Positions 6,355-13,685 of a DNA stretch of 14,526 nucleotides are shown in pieces. The notes under the pieces were generated by a model. That model ran no database searches, had not been told where the DNA came from, and worked only from the letters and a program-made list of their open reading frames with translations. Made by a program: the position numbers and the translations under genes. This DNA is from Treponema sp. UBA4232. Its GTDB lineage: Bacteria; Spirochaetota; Spirochaetia; Treponematales; Treponemataceae. Location of the stretch: positions 16,482 to 31,007 of the forward strand of contig DGXM01000221.1 of the NCBI GenBank assembly GCA_002396325.1. The letters are read 5' to 3'. Position 1 is the first letter of the stretch. Each line of letters starts with the position of its first letter.

Positions 6355-7369
6355 GAAACGGATGCCCAAGGCACTCAAGGCGGTGCTGATTATTATTGCC
6401 GTGCTTGCAGTTGTGACTGCCGCTCTTTTTTTAGTGAGGAAATCAGTTGCAAAGGCGAAGACTTCAAACACGACATATACGGTGAAAAAGGAAACGTATG
6501 AAAACGTAATCGAGATTTCAGGGGTTGTTTCCGCGGCACAGTCGCAGACATTGAAGGCTCTTTCAAGCGGAACTGTTGTGGGTGTTTACGTGAAGCAGGG
6601 AGACAGCGTGAAGGCTGGGGATGTTATAATCCAGCTTGACGACTCAACCGAAAAATACAATCTGGCAAAGCATGATTACGATATGGCGACCACCAGGATT
6701 ACAGGTTCTGCGCGTCAATATGAATTGATGCAGACTCAGAGGACTGCACTGGTACGCAAGGTTGAAGACAGAAAAGTGACCGCCACATTCGACGGAATTA
6801 TTGCAGACATTGATGTTGCCGTAGGGGATTATCTTGAGGCTAAAGACACTGTTGGAACTCTGGTTGACAGAAGCTATCTTACCGCCGAAGTGGAAGTGGC
6901 TGAAACTGATGTCGGGAAGCTTGAAATAGGGCAGACCGTTGAATTCACTTTTTCCGCAAGTTCCGAGAAGGTCAAGGGCTATGTGGTCGGATGGCCTGCA
7001 ATCGGTTCCGTTACAAGCCGCGGTGCCACTGTCGTGAATACTACGGTGCGTATTGACGATTATCCCGAAGAGATTCTTCCGAACTTTTCTTTCTCCGGAA
7101 AAATCAAAATCTCGCCTGATGAAAATTATGTGATTGTCTCCCGCTACGCAATAGGGCGCGAAAACGGACAGGCCTTTGTGGAACTTGCATCCGGCGGTGA
7201 AAGGATTCCGGTGAAGGTGACTCCTTACGATAAGGAATATGTTAAGGTCGAAAGCGGACTTTCAGGCGGCGAAGTGTTGAAGGCTCAGTCTGATTCTGAA
7301 AAATCCGGTTCACAGAGAAGAGGCGGTGCTCCCGGTGCTGCTGGCGGTCCTCCTCCGGAAATGCGATAG
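6344..7369 (+). CDS. MacA-like periplasmic adaptor (HlyD/RND-MFP family)
   Basis: A 341-residue membrane fusion protein joining an inner-membrane ABC pump to the outer-membrane channel. One membrane anchor lies at residues 12-31. Two lipoyl half-motifs, GTVVGVYVKQGDSVKAGD (76-93) and TATFDGIIADIDVAVGD (146-162), flank the helical hairpin. A beta-barrel region (TAEVEVAETDVGKLEIGQ) and a C-terminal Gly/Pro-rich tail with GGAPGAAGGPPPEMR follow, as often seen in MacA proteins. The hairpin has only about 40 residues, clearly shorter than in E. coli MacA. I start at ATG 6344 because GGAGG (6333-6337) is 6 nt upstream; this overlaps the TolC-like gene by 11 nt. The next gene begins 9 nt after the stop. 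The cargo (antibiotic, peptide, lipoprotein or siderophore) cannot be read from the sequence. Confidence 0.9.
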   Translation: MKNKKRMPKALKAVLIIIAVLAVVTAALFLVRKSVAKAKTSNTTYTVKKETYENVIEISGVVSAAQSQTLKALSSGTVVGVYVKQGDSVKAGDVIIQLDDSTEKYNLAKHDYDMATTRITGSARQYELMQTQRTALVRKVEDRKVTATFDGIIADIDVAVGDYLEAKDTVGTLVDRSYLTAEVEVAETDVGKLEIGQTVEFTFSASSEKVKGYVVGWPAIGSVTSRGATVVNTTVRIDDYPEEILPNFSFSGKIKISPDENYVIVSRYAIGRENGQAFVELASGGERIPVKVTPYDKEYVKVESGLSGGEVLKAQSDSEKSGSQRRGGAPGAAGGPPPEMR

Positions 7370-7378
7370 GAGGTTCGT

Positions 7379-8107
7379 ATGGCAGAGTCGGTTATTACTT
7401 TGGAAAATGTACGCCGTGTGTATTCAATGGGAGACTCGGAAGTGTTTGCGCTGCGGGGAGTTTCATTCGACATAAAGCAGGGTGAGTTCGTCACGATAAT
7501 GGGACCTTCAGGCTCTGGAAAATCAACCTGCATGAATATGATCGGATGCCTGGACCGCCCGTCTGACGGGGTGGTGAAAATCAACGGCAGGGAAACCTCG
7601 AAGATGAATGAAAAGGAGCTTGCAGATTTGAGGAACATCACCGTGGGATTCGTATTCCAGCAGTATTTTCTTCTTCCTTCGATGACGGTGCTTGAAAATG
7701 TAATGCTTCCGTTGCGTTATGCCGGTGTTGACAGAAGAAGCAGAAAGGAAATGGCGGAGGAGGCCCTTGAAAAAGTGGGACTTTCGGAAAGAATCCATCA
7801 TCATCCCTTCGAGCTTTCGGGAGGACAGAAGCAGCGTGTTGCGATTGCCCGAGCCACGGTGACGAAACCTAAAATCATCCTTGCGGACGAACCTACGGGC
7901 GCATTGGACAGCAAAACCAGCCGCGCGGTGATGGATCTGTTTTGGGAAATAAATGGAAACGGAACCACAGTGGTGATTGTCACTCATGATCCGCGTGTGG
8001 GTGCAAGTTCAAAGAGATGCATAAAGATTCTCGACGGCCTCATTCAGAGTGATTCCGAACAGGAGCCTGTGGATTTCACGGTAAAACATCAGGAGGAACA
8101 TTCGTAA
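7379..8107 (+). CDS. MacB/LolD-type ABC transporter ATPase
   Basis: A 242-residue cytoplasmic ATPase with all motifs: Walker A GPSGSGKS (42-49), Q-loop FVFQQYFLLP (91-100), signature LSGGQKQR (146-153), Walker B IILADEPTGALD (166-177) and the switch histidine in VIVTHD (His203). The subfamily is that of MacB, LolD and FtsE, which work as mechanotransmission pumps rather than by alternating access. In E. coli MacB the ATPase and permease are one chain; here they are separate, as in many Gram-positive and spirochete systems. AGGAGG precedes ATG 7379 at proper distance. The stop overlaps the permease start by one base (TAATG), so the two are translationally coupled and should form the pump together. 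Confidence 0.96.
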   Translation: MAESVITLENVRRVYSMGDSEVFALRGVSFDIKQGEFVTIMGPSGSGKSTCMNMIGCLDRPSDGVVKINGRETSKMNEKELADLRNITVGFVFQQYFLLPSMTVLENVMLPLRYAGVDRRSRKEMAEEALEKVGLSERIHHHPFELSGGQKQRVAIARATVTKPKIILADEPTGALDSKTSRAVMDLFWEINGNGTTVVIVTHDPRVGASSKRCIKILDGLIQSDSEQEPVDFTVKHQEEHS

Positions 8108-9300
8108 TGTGGGAAGATTTCATAACCTCGCTTCAGAATTTCCGTCGCAACAAGATGCGCACGCTTCTCTCGCTTTTGGGAATCATCATCGGTGTGGCTT
8201 CAGTCATCGTGATTATGAGCATGGGACAAAGTTCCACAAAGCAGATTCAGGACACATTCGGTTCATCCGGTTTGAATATGGTGAGCATCGGCGGCGGATT
8301 CATGCGTAGAAGCAGGGCTGCCGTGTCAATAGATTTCAACGAGACTTTCCGTGAGCTTTTGTTCGGACAGGTGGAAGGAATAAAAAAGATTTGGTACAAG
8401 AATTCGATGAACGGAACAATCGCCTATGGAGACACAAGTGCCACGGCTTCCTGCACAGCCGTTGAGACCGACTATCTTCAGACATACGGACTTGCTCTGG
8501 AATCCGGGAATTATTTCACCGTGACTGACAACGTGAGCGGAAACCAGAAAATAATCCTTGGAAGCACAATCGCATCATCGCTTTTTCCGAACGGAGACGG
8601 TGTTGGAAAATATGTCACCGTGGTTGTGAATTCAGTGTCGTTCAGTTTCGAAGTTATCGGTGTGCTGAAGGAGCAGAGTTCGGGGATGGAGAATTCCACC
8701 AACGGATGTTATGTCACCAGGGGATTTTATGCAAAGAAGATTTCTCCGAATCCTTCTGCGGCAACCGTGATGGTTCAGGCGGTTTCCAATTCACGCGCGG
8801 CGGAACTTGTTGATGTGCTTGAGGAATACTGTGAAAATCTGACGGGCACTGAAGGCTCGGTGAATGTCACTTCCATGCAGAGTATGATCGAGCAGATGAG
8901 TTCCATTACGGGTACGCTTTCGATGATGCTTGCGGCCATTGCTGCCATTTCGCTGTTGGTCGGCGGAATCGGAATAATGAACATAATGATTGTCACTGTC
9001 ACCGAGCGCAGACAGGAAATCGGAATACGGAAAGCACTGGGGGCAAGTCCTTCCGTCATACGCAGGCAGTTTCTTATTGAGTCTGCAAGCATCACGATTA
9101 TGGGAGGAATAGCCGGAATCCTGATGGGAATTGCAATCAGCTTTGCGGTGGAATACGTTCAGGGCCATGGATATGTAATCAGCTGGATGTCCTGTGTCAT
9201 CGCGTTTATCTTTTCTGTGTTCGTGGGCGTCTTCTTCGGATTCAGTCCTGCTTCCCGTGCTTCGAAACTGGATCCGGTTGTAGCTCTTTCGGGCGAGTAG
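8107..9300 (+). CDS. MacB/FtsX-type ABC transporter permease
   Basis: A 397-residue inner-membrane protein with the four-helix MacB topology: helix 1 at about 19-38 (LLSLLGIIIGVASVIVIMSM) after the typical NFRRNKMR segment, a periplasmic domain of about 230 residues, and three helices in the C-terminal FtsX domain (about 268-295, 325-347, 360-382). The coupling segment TERRQEIGIRKALGAS between helices 2 and 3 is the family hallmark. It pairs with the ATPase encoded just before it and the adaptor two genes upstream. It is the last gene of the operon; no T-rich terminator follows in the 88 nt before the hydrolase gene, so read-through into that gene is plausible. Confidence 0.95.
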   Translation: MWEDFITSLQNFRRNKMRTLLSLLGIIIGVASVIVIMSMGQSSTKQIQDTFGSSGLNMVSIGGGFMRRSRAAVSIDFNETFRELLFGQVEGIKKIWYKNSMNGTIAYGDTSATASCTAVETDYLQTYGLALESGNYFTVTDNVSGNQKIILGSTIASSLFPNGDGVGKYVTVVVNSVSFSFEVIGVLKEQSSGMENSTNGCYVTRGFYAKKISPNPSAATVMVQAVSNSRAAELVDVLEEYCENLTGTEGSVNVTSMQSMIEQMSSITGTLSMMLAAIAAISLLVGGIGIMNIMIVTVTERRQEIGIRKALGASPSVIRRQFLIESASITIMGGIAGILMGIAISFAVEYVQGHGYVISWMSCVIAFIFSVFVGVFFGFSPASRASKLDPVVALSGE

Positions 9301-9321
9301 GAGATTTTCTCTGGAAAGGGG

Positions 9322-9350
9322 TTGCAATATTAAATTGTATGCTATATAAT
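9322..9350 (+). promoter_or_regulatory. Promoter of the alpha/beta hydrolase gene
   Basis: TTGCAA (9322-9327) and consensus TATAAT (9345-9350) are 17 nt apart. Counting the last -10 base as -7, transcription should start at 9357, giving a 32-nt leader with GAGG (9380-9383) 5 nt before the ATG. Confidence 0.8.
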
Positions 9351-9390
9351 CCTCACCATAACCTACACCCTTTTCTTGTGAGGATTATAT
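9344..9390 (+). promoter_or_regulatory. Inverted repeat masking the hydrolase ribosome binding site
   Basis: ATATAATCCTCAC (9344-9356) and GTGAGGATTATAT (9378-9390) are perfect 13-bp complements separated by 21 nt. The left arm contains the -10 box and ends exactly one base before the predicted start point (9357). The right arm contains the Shine-Dalgarno and the first two bases of the start codon. Transcripts entering from the efflux operon would carry both arms and could hide the start; transcripts from the local promoter would lack the left arm. No U-run follows, so it is not a terminator. It could also be a DNA operator. Confidence 0.65.
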
Positions 9391-10366
9391 GAAGAAAAAG
9401 ACTAAGCGTGTGATTTCCATCGCATTTGGTTCCGTCCTTGTTCTTTTGTTCTGCGTTGTTTTTGCCGGCGGTATGTATCTGAACAATTTTGCGATAAAAC
9501 GCCGCACTTCCGTGGCAGCAGATGTAGTGCCGGAAAAAATAACCACAAGCGAGGCGGATGCGCAGATTGCAGAAAATGGTGAAAGACTTTGGAATGAAAC
9601 ACAGGAATGGCTTTCTTCAGTCGAAAGTTCCGTAAAGCAGATTGAGTCTTCCGACGGACTTCAACTCAAGGCTGTTTTTTTTCCGAATGGAACCTCGGAT
9701 TTGTATCTGATTGCAGTCCACGGATATTCCGCAAGCCGGCAGAGCATGTATGATGTGGCCCGTGTCTATCATCAGAAGGGATACAATGTGCTTGCCCCCG
9801 ACAACCGTGCTCATGGTGAAAGCGAAGGAAAATGGGTCGGTATGGGTTGGCTTGATCGAAAGGACATCCTTTTGTGGATTGACCGGATTGTAAGCGAAAA
9901 TCCTGCTGCGAAGATTGTGCTCCACGGCATCTCGATGGGAGGTGCCGCCGTGATGATGACTTCGGGTGAAAATCTTCCGGTGAATGTGAAGGGTATTGTT
10001 GAGGACTGCGGTTATACTTCGGTGTGGGACATTTTCGCAGACGAAATGGACGCTCTTTTCCATCTTCCGTCTTTTCCCCTGCTGAATGTTGCGAACGGAA
10101 TCGGAAAACTCCAGGCCGGATATTTTTACGGGGAGGCGTCTTCTCTTGAAGCCGTGAAAAAAGCGGCTGTCCCGATTCTTTTTATCCATGGTTCGGAAGA
10201 CAATTTTGTTCACACGGAAATGGTCCACAAGGTTTACGATGCCTGTCCCACGCAGAAACAGAAACTTGTTGTGGAAGGTGCGGGGCACGGTCAGTCGTAT
10301 CAGATGGAGCCTGAACTTTACTTCAACACTGTGTTCGATTTTCTTTCTTCGGCCTGCGGAATCTGA
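9389..10366 (+). CDS. Membrane-anchored alpha/beta hydrolase
   Basis: A 325-residue serine hydrolase. A basic N-terminus and one hydrophobic segment (residues 8-30) anchor it in the membrane or export it, so the enzyme domain probably faces the periplasm. The oxyanion strand is LIAVHGYSAS (108-117), DNRAHGESEG follows at 138-147, the nucleophile elbow is HGISMGG (Ser182), and the other triad members are likely Asp271 (HGSEDNFVH) and His300 (GAGHGQS). This layout resembles the YqkD/BAAT-type hydrolases and esterases; the substrate is unknown. The gene has its own promoter and a good GAGG site, but the start region lies in a large inverted repeat. It follows the exporter operon in the same direction, so a role on an exported or envelope ester is possible but speculative. 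Confidence 0.9.
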   Translation: MKKKTKRVISIAFGSVLVLLFCVVFAGGMYLNNFAIKRRTSVAADVVPEKITTSEADAQIAENGERLWNETQEWLSSVESSVKQIESSDGLQLKAVFFPNGTSDLYLIAVHGYSASRQSMYDVARVYHQKGYNVLAPDNRAHGESEGKWVGMGWLDRKDILLWIDRIVSENPAAKIVLHGISMGGAAVMMTSGENLPVNVKGIVEDCGYTSVWDIFADEMDALFHLPSFPLLNVANGIGKLQAGYFYGEASSLEAVKKAAVPILFIHGSEDNFVHTEMVHKVYDACPTQKQKLVVEGAGHGQSYQMEPELYFNTVFDFLSSACGI

Positions 10367-10386
10367 AATCCTGCCATGATGATATG

Positions 10387-10415
10387 TTGCTCCATCTGTT
10401 TAAATCGGATATAAT
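10387..10415 (+). promoter_or_regulatory. Promoter of the dehydrogenase-ferredoxin pair (leaderless type)
   Basis: TTGCTC (10387-10392) and consensus TATAAT (10410-10415) are 17 nt apart. The -10 ends 6 nt before ATG 10422, placing +1 on the A of the start codon. There is no Shine-Dalgarno sequence. CGGATAT is repeated at 10406-10412 and 10417-10423, one helical turn apart, around the -10 box. Confidence 0.78.
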
Positions 10416-10421
10416 CCGGAT

Positions 10422-12011
10422 ATGGCGGATTTGAATGGGAATCATAACGTAAAGGCGTTGGTCGTGGCATTGACTGGTGCCACTGGTGCGATGGGCGGTG
10501 AAGTGCTGGCTCACCTGCTTGAGTCGAAGGATGTTTCACGCATTGTCCTTTTGGTCAGGAATCCGAAAAAGGGCCGCTCTTTTTTCAAGAGGCTTGTGAG
10601 GAAGGGTGGGGAGCGTGTGCAGATTGTGCAGGGAAGCCTTCAGGACAAAGATGCCGTTTCATCTCTTGTGAAAGACGCCGACTATGTGGTTCACTGCGGT
10701 GCGGTCATTCCACCGAAGGCCGATCACAATCCTGAAGACACTTGGAAAACAAATCTCGGCGGAACCAGGAATATCGTAGAGGCAATCCGTTCAAGCGGAC
10801 GCTCGGATGAAATAAAACTCGTGCACATCTCAACGGTGGCGGTCTATGGAAACAGGGACTATCATCATCCGTGGTGCCGCATGGGAGATCCCGTCATGTC
10901 CAGCGCATACGATTATTATTCGGCCTCGAAAATCAAAAGCGAAAGATGCGTTGTGGAAAGCGGACTTCCTCACTGGGTTGTTCTGCGGCAGACTGCCGTT
11001 TACCACAAGTATTTCCTTGCAAACAATATGAACGACGGGCTTATGTTCCACACCTGTTGGAATGCCCCGTTTGAATGGGTCACTGACCGCGACTCAGGAC
11101 TGATGATTCAGAATCTTGTTGAAAAAGACATGGCCGGAAAGCTCGATGGATTCTGGCAGAATTGCTACAACATCGGAGGAGGGGCTTCCTGCCGCGAGAC
11201 CGGGTACGAAACTTTCAATCAGGGATTTGCTCTGATGGGTGCGTCCGCCGAAAAATTCTTCAGTCCCGAATGGAATATTCCGCGTAATTTTCACGGAGTC
11301 TGGTACACTGATTCACAGGTGCTCGAAGACTGGCTTTCATACCGCAGGGAGTCATCGGCAGATTTCTGGAAGAGGATGGCAAAGCAGCTCTGGTATTACA
11401 AACTCGGACGCATTGTTCCCGCAAAACTCATCCGCAAATTTGCAATCGAACGGCTCCTCGACACTTCCAATGCTCCGATGAACTGGGTGCGCAAAGGAAA
11501 GAAGGGACGCGTGGATGCATTCTTCGGCGGAAAGGAGGCTTTCGAAAAAATCCCCCGCGACTGGAAGGAATATCCAGTGCTCGCAAAAGGTCAGACTCCG
11601 GAGGGTGCAATCGACTATGCGGATTTGAGGGATGAGTCAAAGGCTGAACGTTACAAGCTGGACCACGGTTACGATGAGACGAAGAAAGACAGCGAACTTG
11701 GCCTTGAAGATATGAAGAGTGCCGCCTCATTCCGCGGAGGACAGGTGCTCAGTGAGAATATGAAGACCGGGGATTTGCACACCGCGTTAAAGTGGAAGTG
11801 CCACAACGGTCACGAATTCGATTCAACGCCTTTTGCCGTTTTGAAAGCCGGATTCTGGTGCCCTGTTTGCTGCGAGGCGGTTCCGTGGGCATTCGACAAG
11901 GCTGCTTCCCATGTTCCGTTTTATGCGCAGGTCTGGTACGACACTCATTCCAAATCCGAGGAAAATAATGTCTACCCTTACGATGAGCATGAGGACGATG
12001 ATCTTTTATGA
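10422..12011 (+). CDS. NAD(P)-dependent epimerase/dehydratase with C-terminal zinc ribbon
   Basis: A 529-residue protein. The N-terminal half is an extended short-chain dehydrogenase: nucleotide-binding GATGAMGG (19-26), acidic/basic loop VRNPKKGR, VVHCGAVIPPKAD (89-101), the strand LVHISTVAVYG (133-143) with an active-site Ser/Thr, and the YxxxK pair Tyr166-Lys170 in YYSASK. The family acts on nucleotide sugars, sterols or acyl/aldehyde substrates. Past about residue 310 it departs from standard members: a Trp/Arg-rich helical region (WKRMAKQLWYYKLGR), then WKCHNGHEF (458-466) and FWCPVC (478-483), so Cys460, His464, Cys480 and Cys483 can bind zinc as a ribbon. The tail is very acidic (YDEHEDDD). 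The stop overlaps the next gene (ATGA). Substrate unknown; the fold call is firm and the zinc site is inferred from spacing. Confidence 0.88.
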   Translation: MADLNGNHNVKALVVALTGATGAMGGEVLAHLLESKDVSRIVLLVRNPKKGRSFFKRLVRKGGERVQIVQGSLQDKDAVSSLVKDADYVVHCGAVIPPKADHNPEDTWKTNLGGTRNIVEAIRSSGRSDEIKLVHISTVAVYGNRDYHHPWCRMGDPVMSSAYDYYSASKIKSERCVVESGLPHWVVLRQTAVYHKYFLANNMNDGLMFHTCWNAPFEWVTDRDSGLMIQNLVEKDMAGKLDGFWQNCYNIGGGASCRETGYETFNQGFALMGASAEKFFSPEWNIPRNFHGVWYTDSQVLEDWLSYRRESSADFWKRMAKQLWYYKLGRIVPAKLIRKFAIERLLDTSNAPMNWVRKGKKGRVDAFFGGKEAFEKIPRDWKEYPVLAKGQTPEGAIDYADLRDESKAERYKLDHGYDETKKDSELGLEDMKSAASFRGGQVLSENMKTGDLHTALKWKCHNGHEFDSTPFAVLKAGFWCPVCCEAVPWAFDKAASHVPFYAQVWYDTHSKSEENNVYPYDEHEDDDLL

Positions 12012-12913
12012 GGATTGTGATTTATATTTTTTCGGGAACGGGAAACACCGCATTGGTTGCGGGGCTTTACAAAAAGCATCTTGAAGGATGCGATGTCACG
12101 ATATGGCGGATCGGAAACGAATCTCCTCCTCCGTCTCCCGAAGAATTCGACCTTGTGGGATTCGGATACCCCGTGCATGGATTCAATGCCCCGAAGGTGA
12201 TGGTGGATTTCTGCCGTGCTCTGCCTGCGGCGGGCGGGAAGAATGAAAAGGCAAAACGATGCTTTATAATGAAAACGAGTGGGGAAGGTCTTTCGTTCAA
12301 CAATTACTCTTCGCAGAAGATGATACGGATTCTCGAACGCAAGGGATATTATTTTGCAAGCGAAAGACATTACGTGATGCCTTACAATATGATATTCCGT
12401 CACAGTCCCGAGATGGTGAAAAGCGAATACATTTACGCTGATAAGATGGTAAGACTGCACGCCCGCGGGCTCCTTTCTATGAAAGATGAAAACGTGCACA
12501 CAAATCCGCTGATGGGATGGTTCGTGCCGCTGTTCCGCATTGAGTGGCTCTATGCACAGGCTCAGGGACCTTTCATGCGTGTGGATATGGAAAAATGCGT
12601 GAAGTGTATGAAATGCGTGAAGGGCTGTCCTCTGCACAACATCAATTACAATGACGGGAAATTCAAGTTCGGTACAAACTGCGCGCTCTGTGTCTGCTGC
12701 TCATTCAATTGTCCCAGGAACGCAATCAGCATAGGACTTTTGAACGGATGGAAAATCAACGGCTCGTACGACATTGAAAAGACCGCCTCCGATTCCTCGA
12801 TTCCGTTTCCGTACTTCGGTGAAAATCTGCGGGGATTTCACAGGTGGCTTTATTACAAATATTACAGGAATTGTGACCGTGCCCTGTCCGATGCCGGCAT
12901 CACTCTAGTTTAA
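12008..12913 (+). CDS. EFR1-type flavodoxin-ferredoxin fusion protein
   Basis: A 301-residue predicted electron carrier. Residues 1-150 form a flavodoxin-like domain; IFSGTGNTA (7-15) is the FMN phosphate loop and GFGYPVHGFNAP (51-62) a second FMN-contact loop. Two [4Fe-4S] binding motifs follow: Cys197, Cys200, Cys203, Cys207 (CVKCMKCVKGCP) and Cys225, Cys228, Cys231, Cys235 (CALCVCCSFNCP). This arrangement is that of the EFR1 family ferredoxins. No membrane segment is evident, so it is cytoplasmic. The ATG overlaps the stop of the dehydrogenase gene by 4 nt and has no separate promoter, so the two proteins are made together and may act in one redox step, with the carrier feeding electrons to the dehydrogenase or a shared partner. 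That functional link is inferred. Confidence 0.93.
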   Translation: MRIVIYIFSGTGNTALVAGLYKKHLEGCDVTIWRIGNESPPPSPEEFDLVGFGYPVHGFNAPKVMVDFCRALPAAGGKNEKAKRCFIMKTSGEGLSFNNYSSQKMIRILERKGYYFASERHYVMPYNMIFRHSPEMVKSEYIYADKMVRLHARGLLSMKDENVHTNPLMGWFVPLFRIEWLYAQAQGPFMRVDMEKCVKCMKCVKGCPLHNINYNDGKFKFGTNCALCVCCSFNCPRNAISIGLLNGWKINGSYDIEKTASDSSIPFPYFGENLRGFHRWLYYKYYRNCDRALSDAGITLV

Positions 12914-12928
12914 AGCCGGAAAATGTGA

Positions 12929-12934
12929 TATAAT
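12929..12934 (+). promoter_or_regulatory. Extended -10 promoter of pyrE (leaderless type)
   Basis: Consensus TATAAT (12929-12934) is preceded by TGA, giving the extended -10 form TGNTATAAT. The expected -35 position (12906-12911, TAGTTT) is weak. The -10 ends 6 nt before ATG 12941, so +1 would be the A of the ATG. AGGGGA lies directly against the ATG, too close for a normal Shine-Dalgarno. Confidence 0.65.
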
Positions 12935-12940
12935 AGGGGA

Positions 12941-13627
12941 ATGGAACAATACAAGAAAGATTTTATAGATTTTATGGTTGAAAGCGGCGTTCTGAAGTTC
13001 GGTGATTTCACACTGAAAAGCGGACGCAAATCTCCTTTTTTTATGAATGCGGGCGGCTATGTGACCGGAACCCAGCTTTCGATGCTTGGCGAATATTATG
13101 CAAGGGCTGTCCACGCGGCCTTCGGTGATGACATTGATGTGTTTTTCGGACCGGCATACAAGGGGATTCCTCTTGCCGTGACCACGGCGATTGCGTATTC
13201 AAGGCTTTACGGAAAGGATGTGAAGTACTGCTGCGACCGCAAGGAAGAAAAGGACCACGGTGCCGACAAGGGTGCCATCCTGGGATACAAAATCAAAGAT
13301 GGCGACAAGGTTGTAATCATCGAGGATGTGACAACGTCAGGAAAATCAATCGAGGAAGTGTATCCGAAGATAAAGGCGATGGAAAGTTCAGATGGCGGCA
13401 TAAGGATTCTGGGAGAGATTGTGAGCCTGAACCGCCTTGAACGTGCCCCCGATTCTGAAAAATCTGCGCTGGAAGTAATCAGCGAAAGATACGGCTTCAA
13501 GACGGATGCGATTGTTACAATGCAGGATGTGGTTGATGCCCTTTACACAAACGGCGACAAATCGGTAATCACTGACGAAATAAAACTGCGCCTCGATGCA
13601 TACTATGCCGAGTGGGGATGCAGGTGA
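12941..13627 (+). CDS. pyrE: Orotate phosphoribosyltransferase
   Basis: A 228-residue type-I phosphoribosyltransferase that converts orotate and PRPP to orotidine 5'-monophosphate in pyrimidine synthesis. Visible features are TLKSGRKSPFFMNAG (24-38, orotate-side hood and substrate contact), FFGPAYKGIPLAV (68-80), the flexible catalytic loop RKEEKDHGADKG (100-111) with its Lys and His105, and the PRPP-binding motif VVIIEDVTTSGKS (124-136). The length fits PyrE (about 210-230). It begins 27 nt after the ferredoxin-type gene, with its own extended -10 box close to the ATG, and is not followed by other pyrimidine genes, so it stands alone here. The product call is secure. Confidence 0.96.
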   Translation: MEQYKKDFIDFMVESGVLKFGDFTLKSGRKSPFFMNAGGYVTGTQLSMLGEYYARAVHAAFGDDIDVFFGPAYKGIPLAVTTAIAYSRLYGKDVKYCCDRKEEKDHGADKGAILGYKIKDGDKVVIIEDVTTSGKSIEEVYPKIKAMESSDGGIRILGEIVSLNRLERAPDSEKSALEVISERYGFKTDAIVTMQDVVDALYTNGDKSVITDEIKLRLDAYYAEWGCR

Positions 13628-13685
13628 AAACGGGCGGAGAAAATCTGCTTATTAATATAGAAGAAAAAATCATTTTGGAGGGATT

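Noticed and set aside
8775..9327. Long minus-strand open frames opposite the permease and other exporter genes
   Set aside because: They are antisense shadows of genes with complete domain signatures, lack start signals and have unlikely composition.
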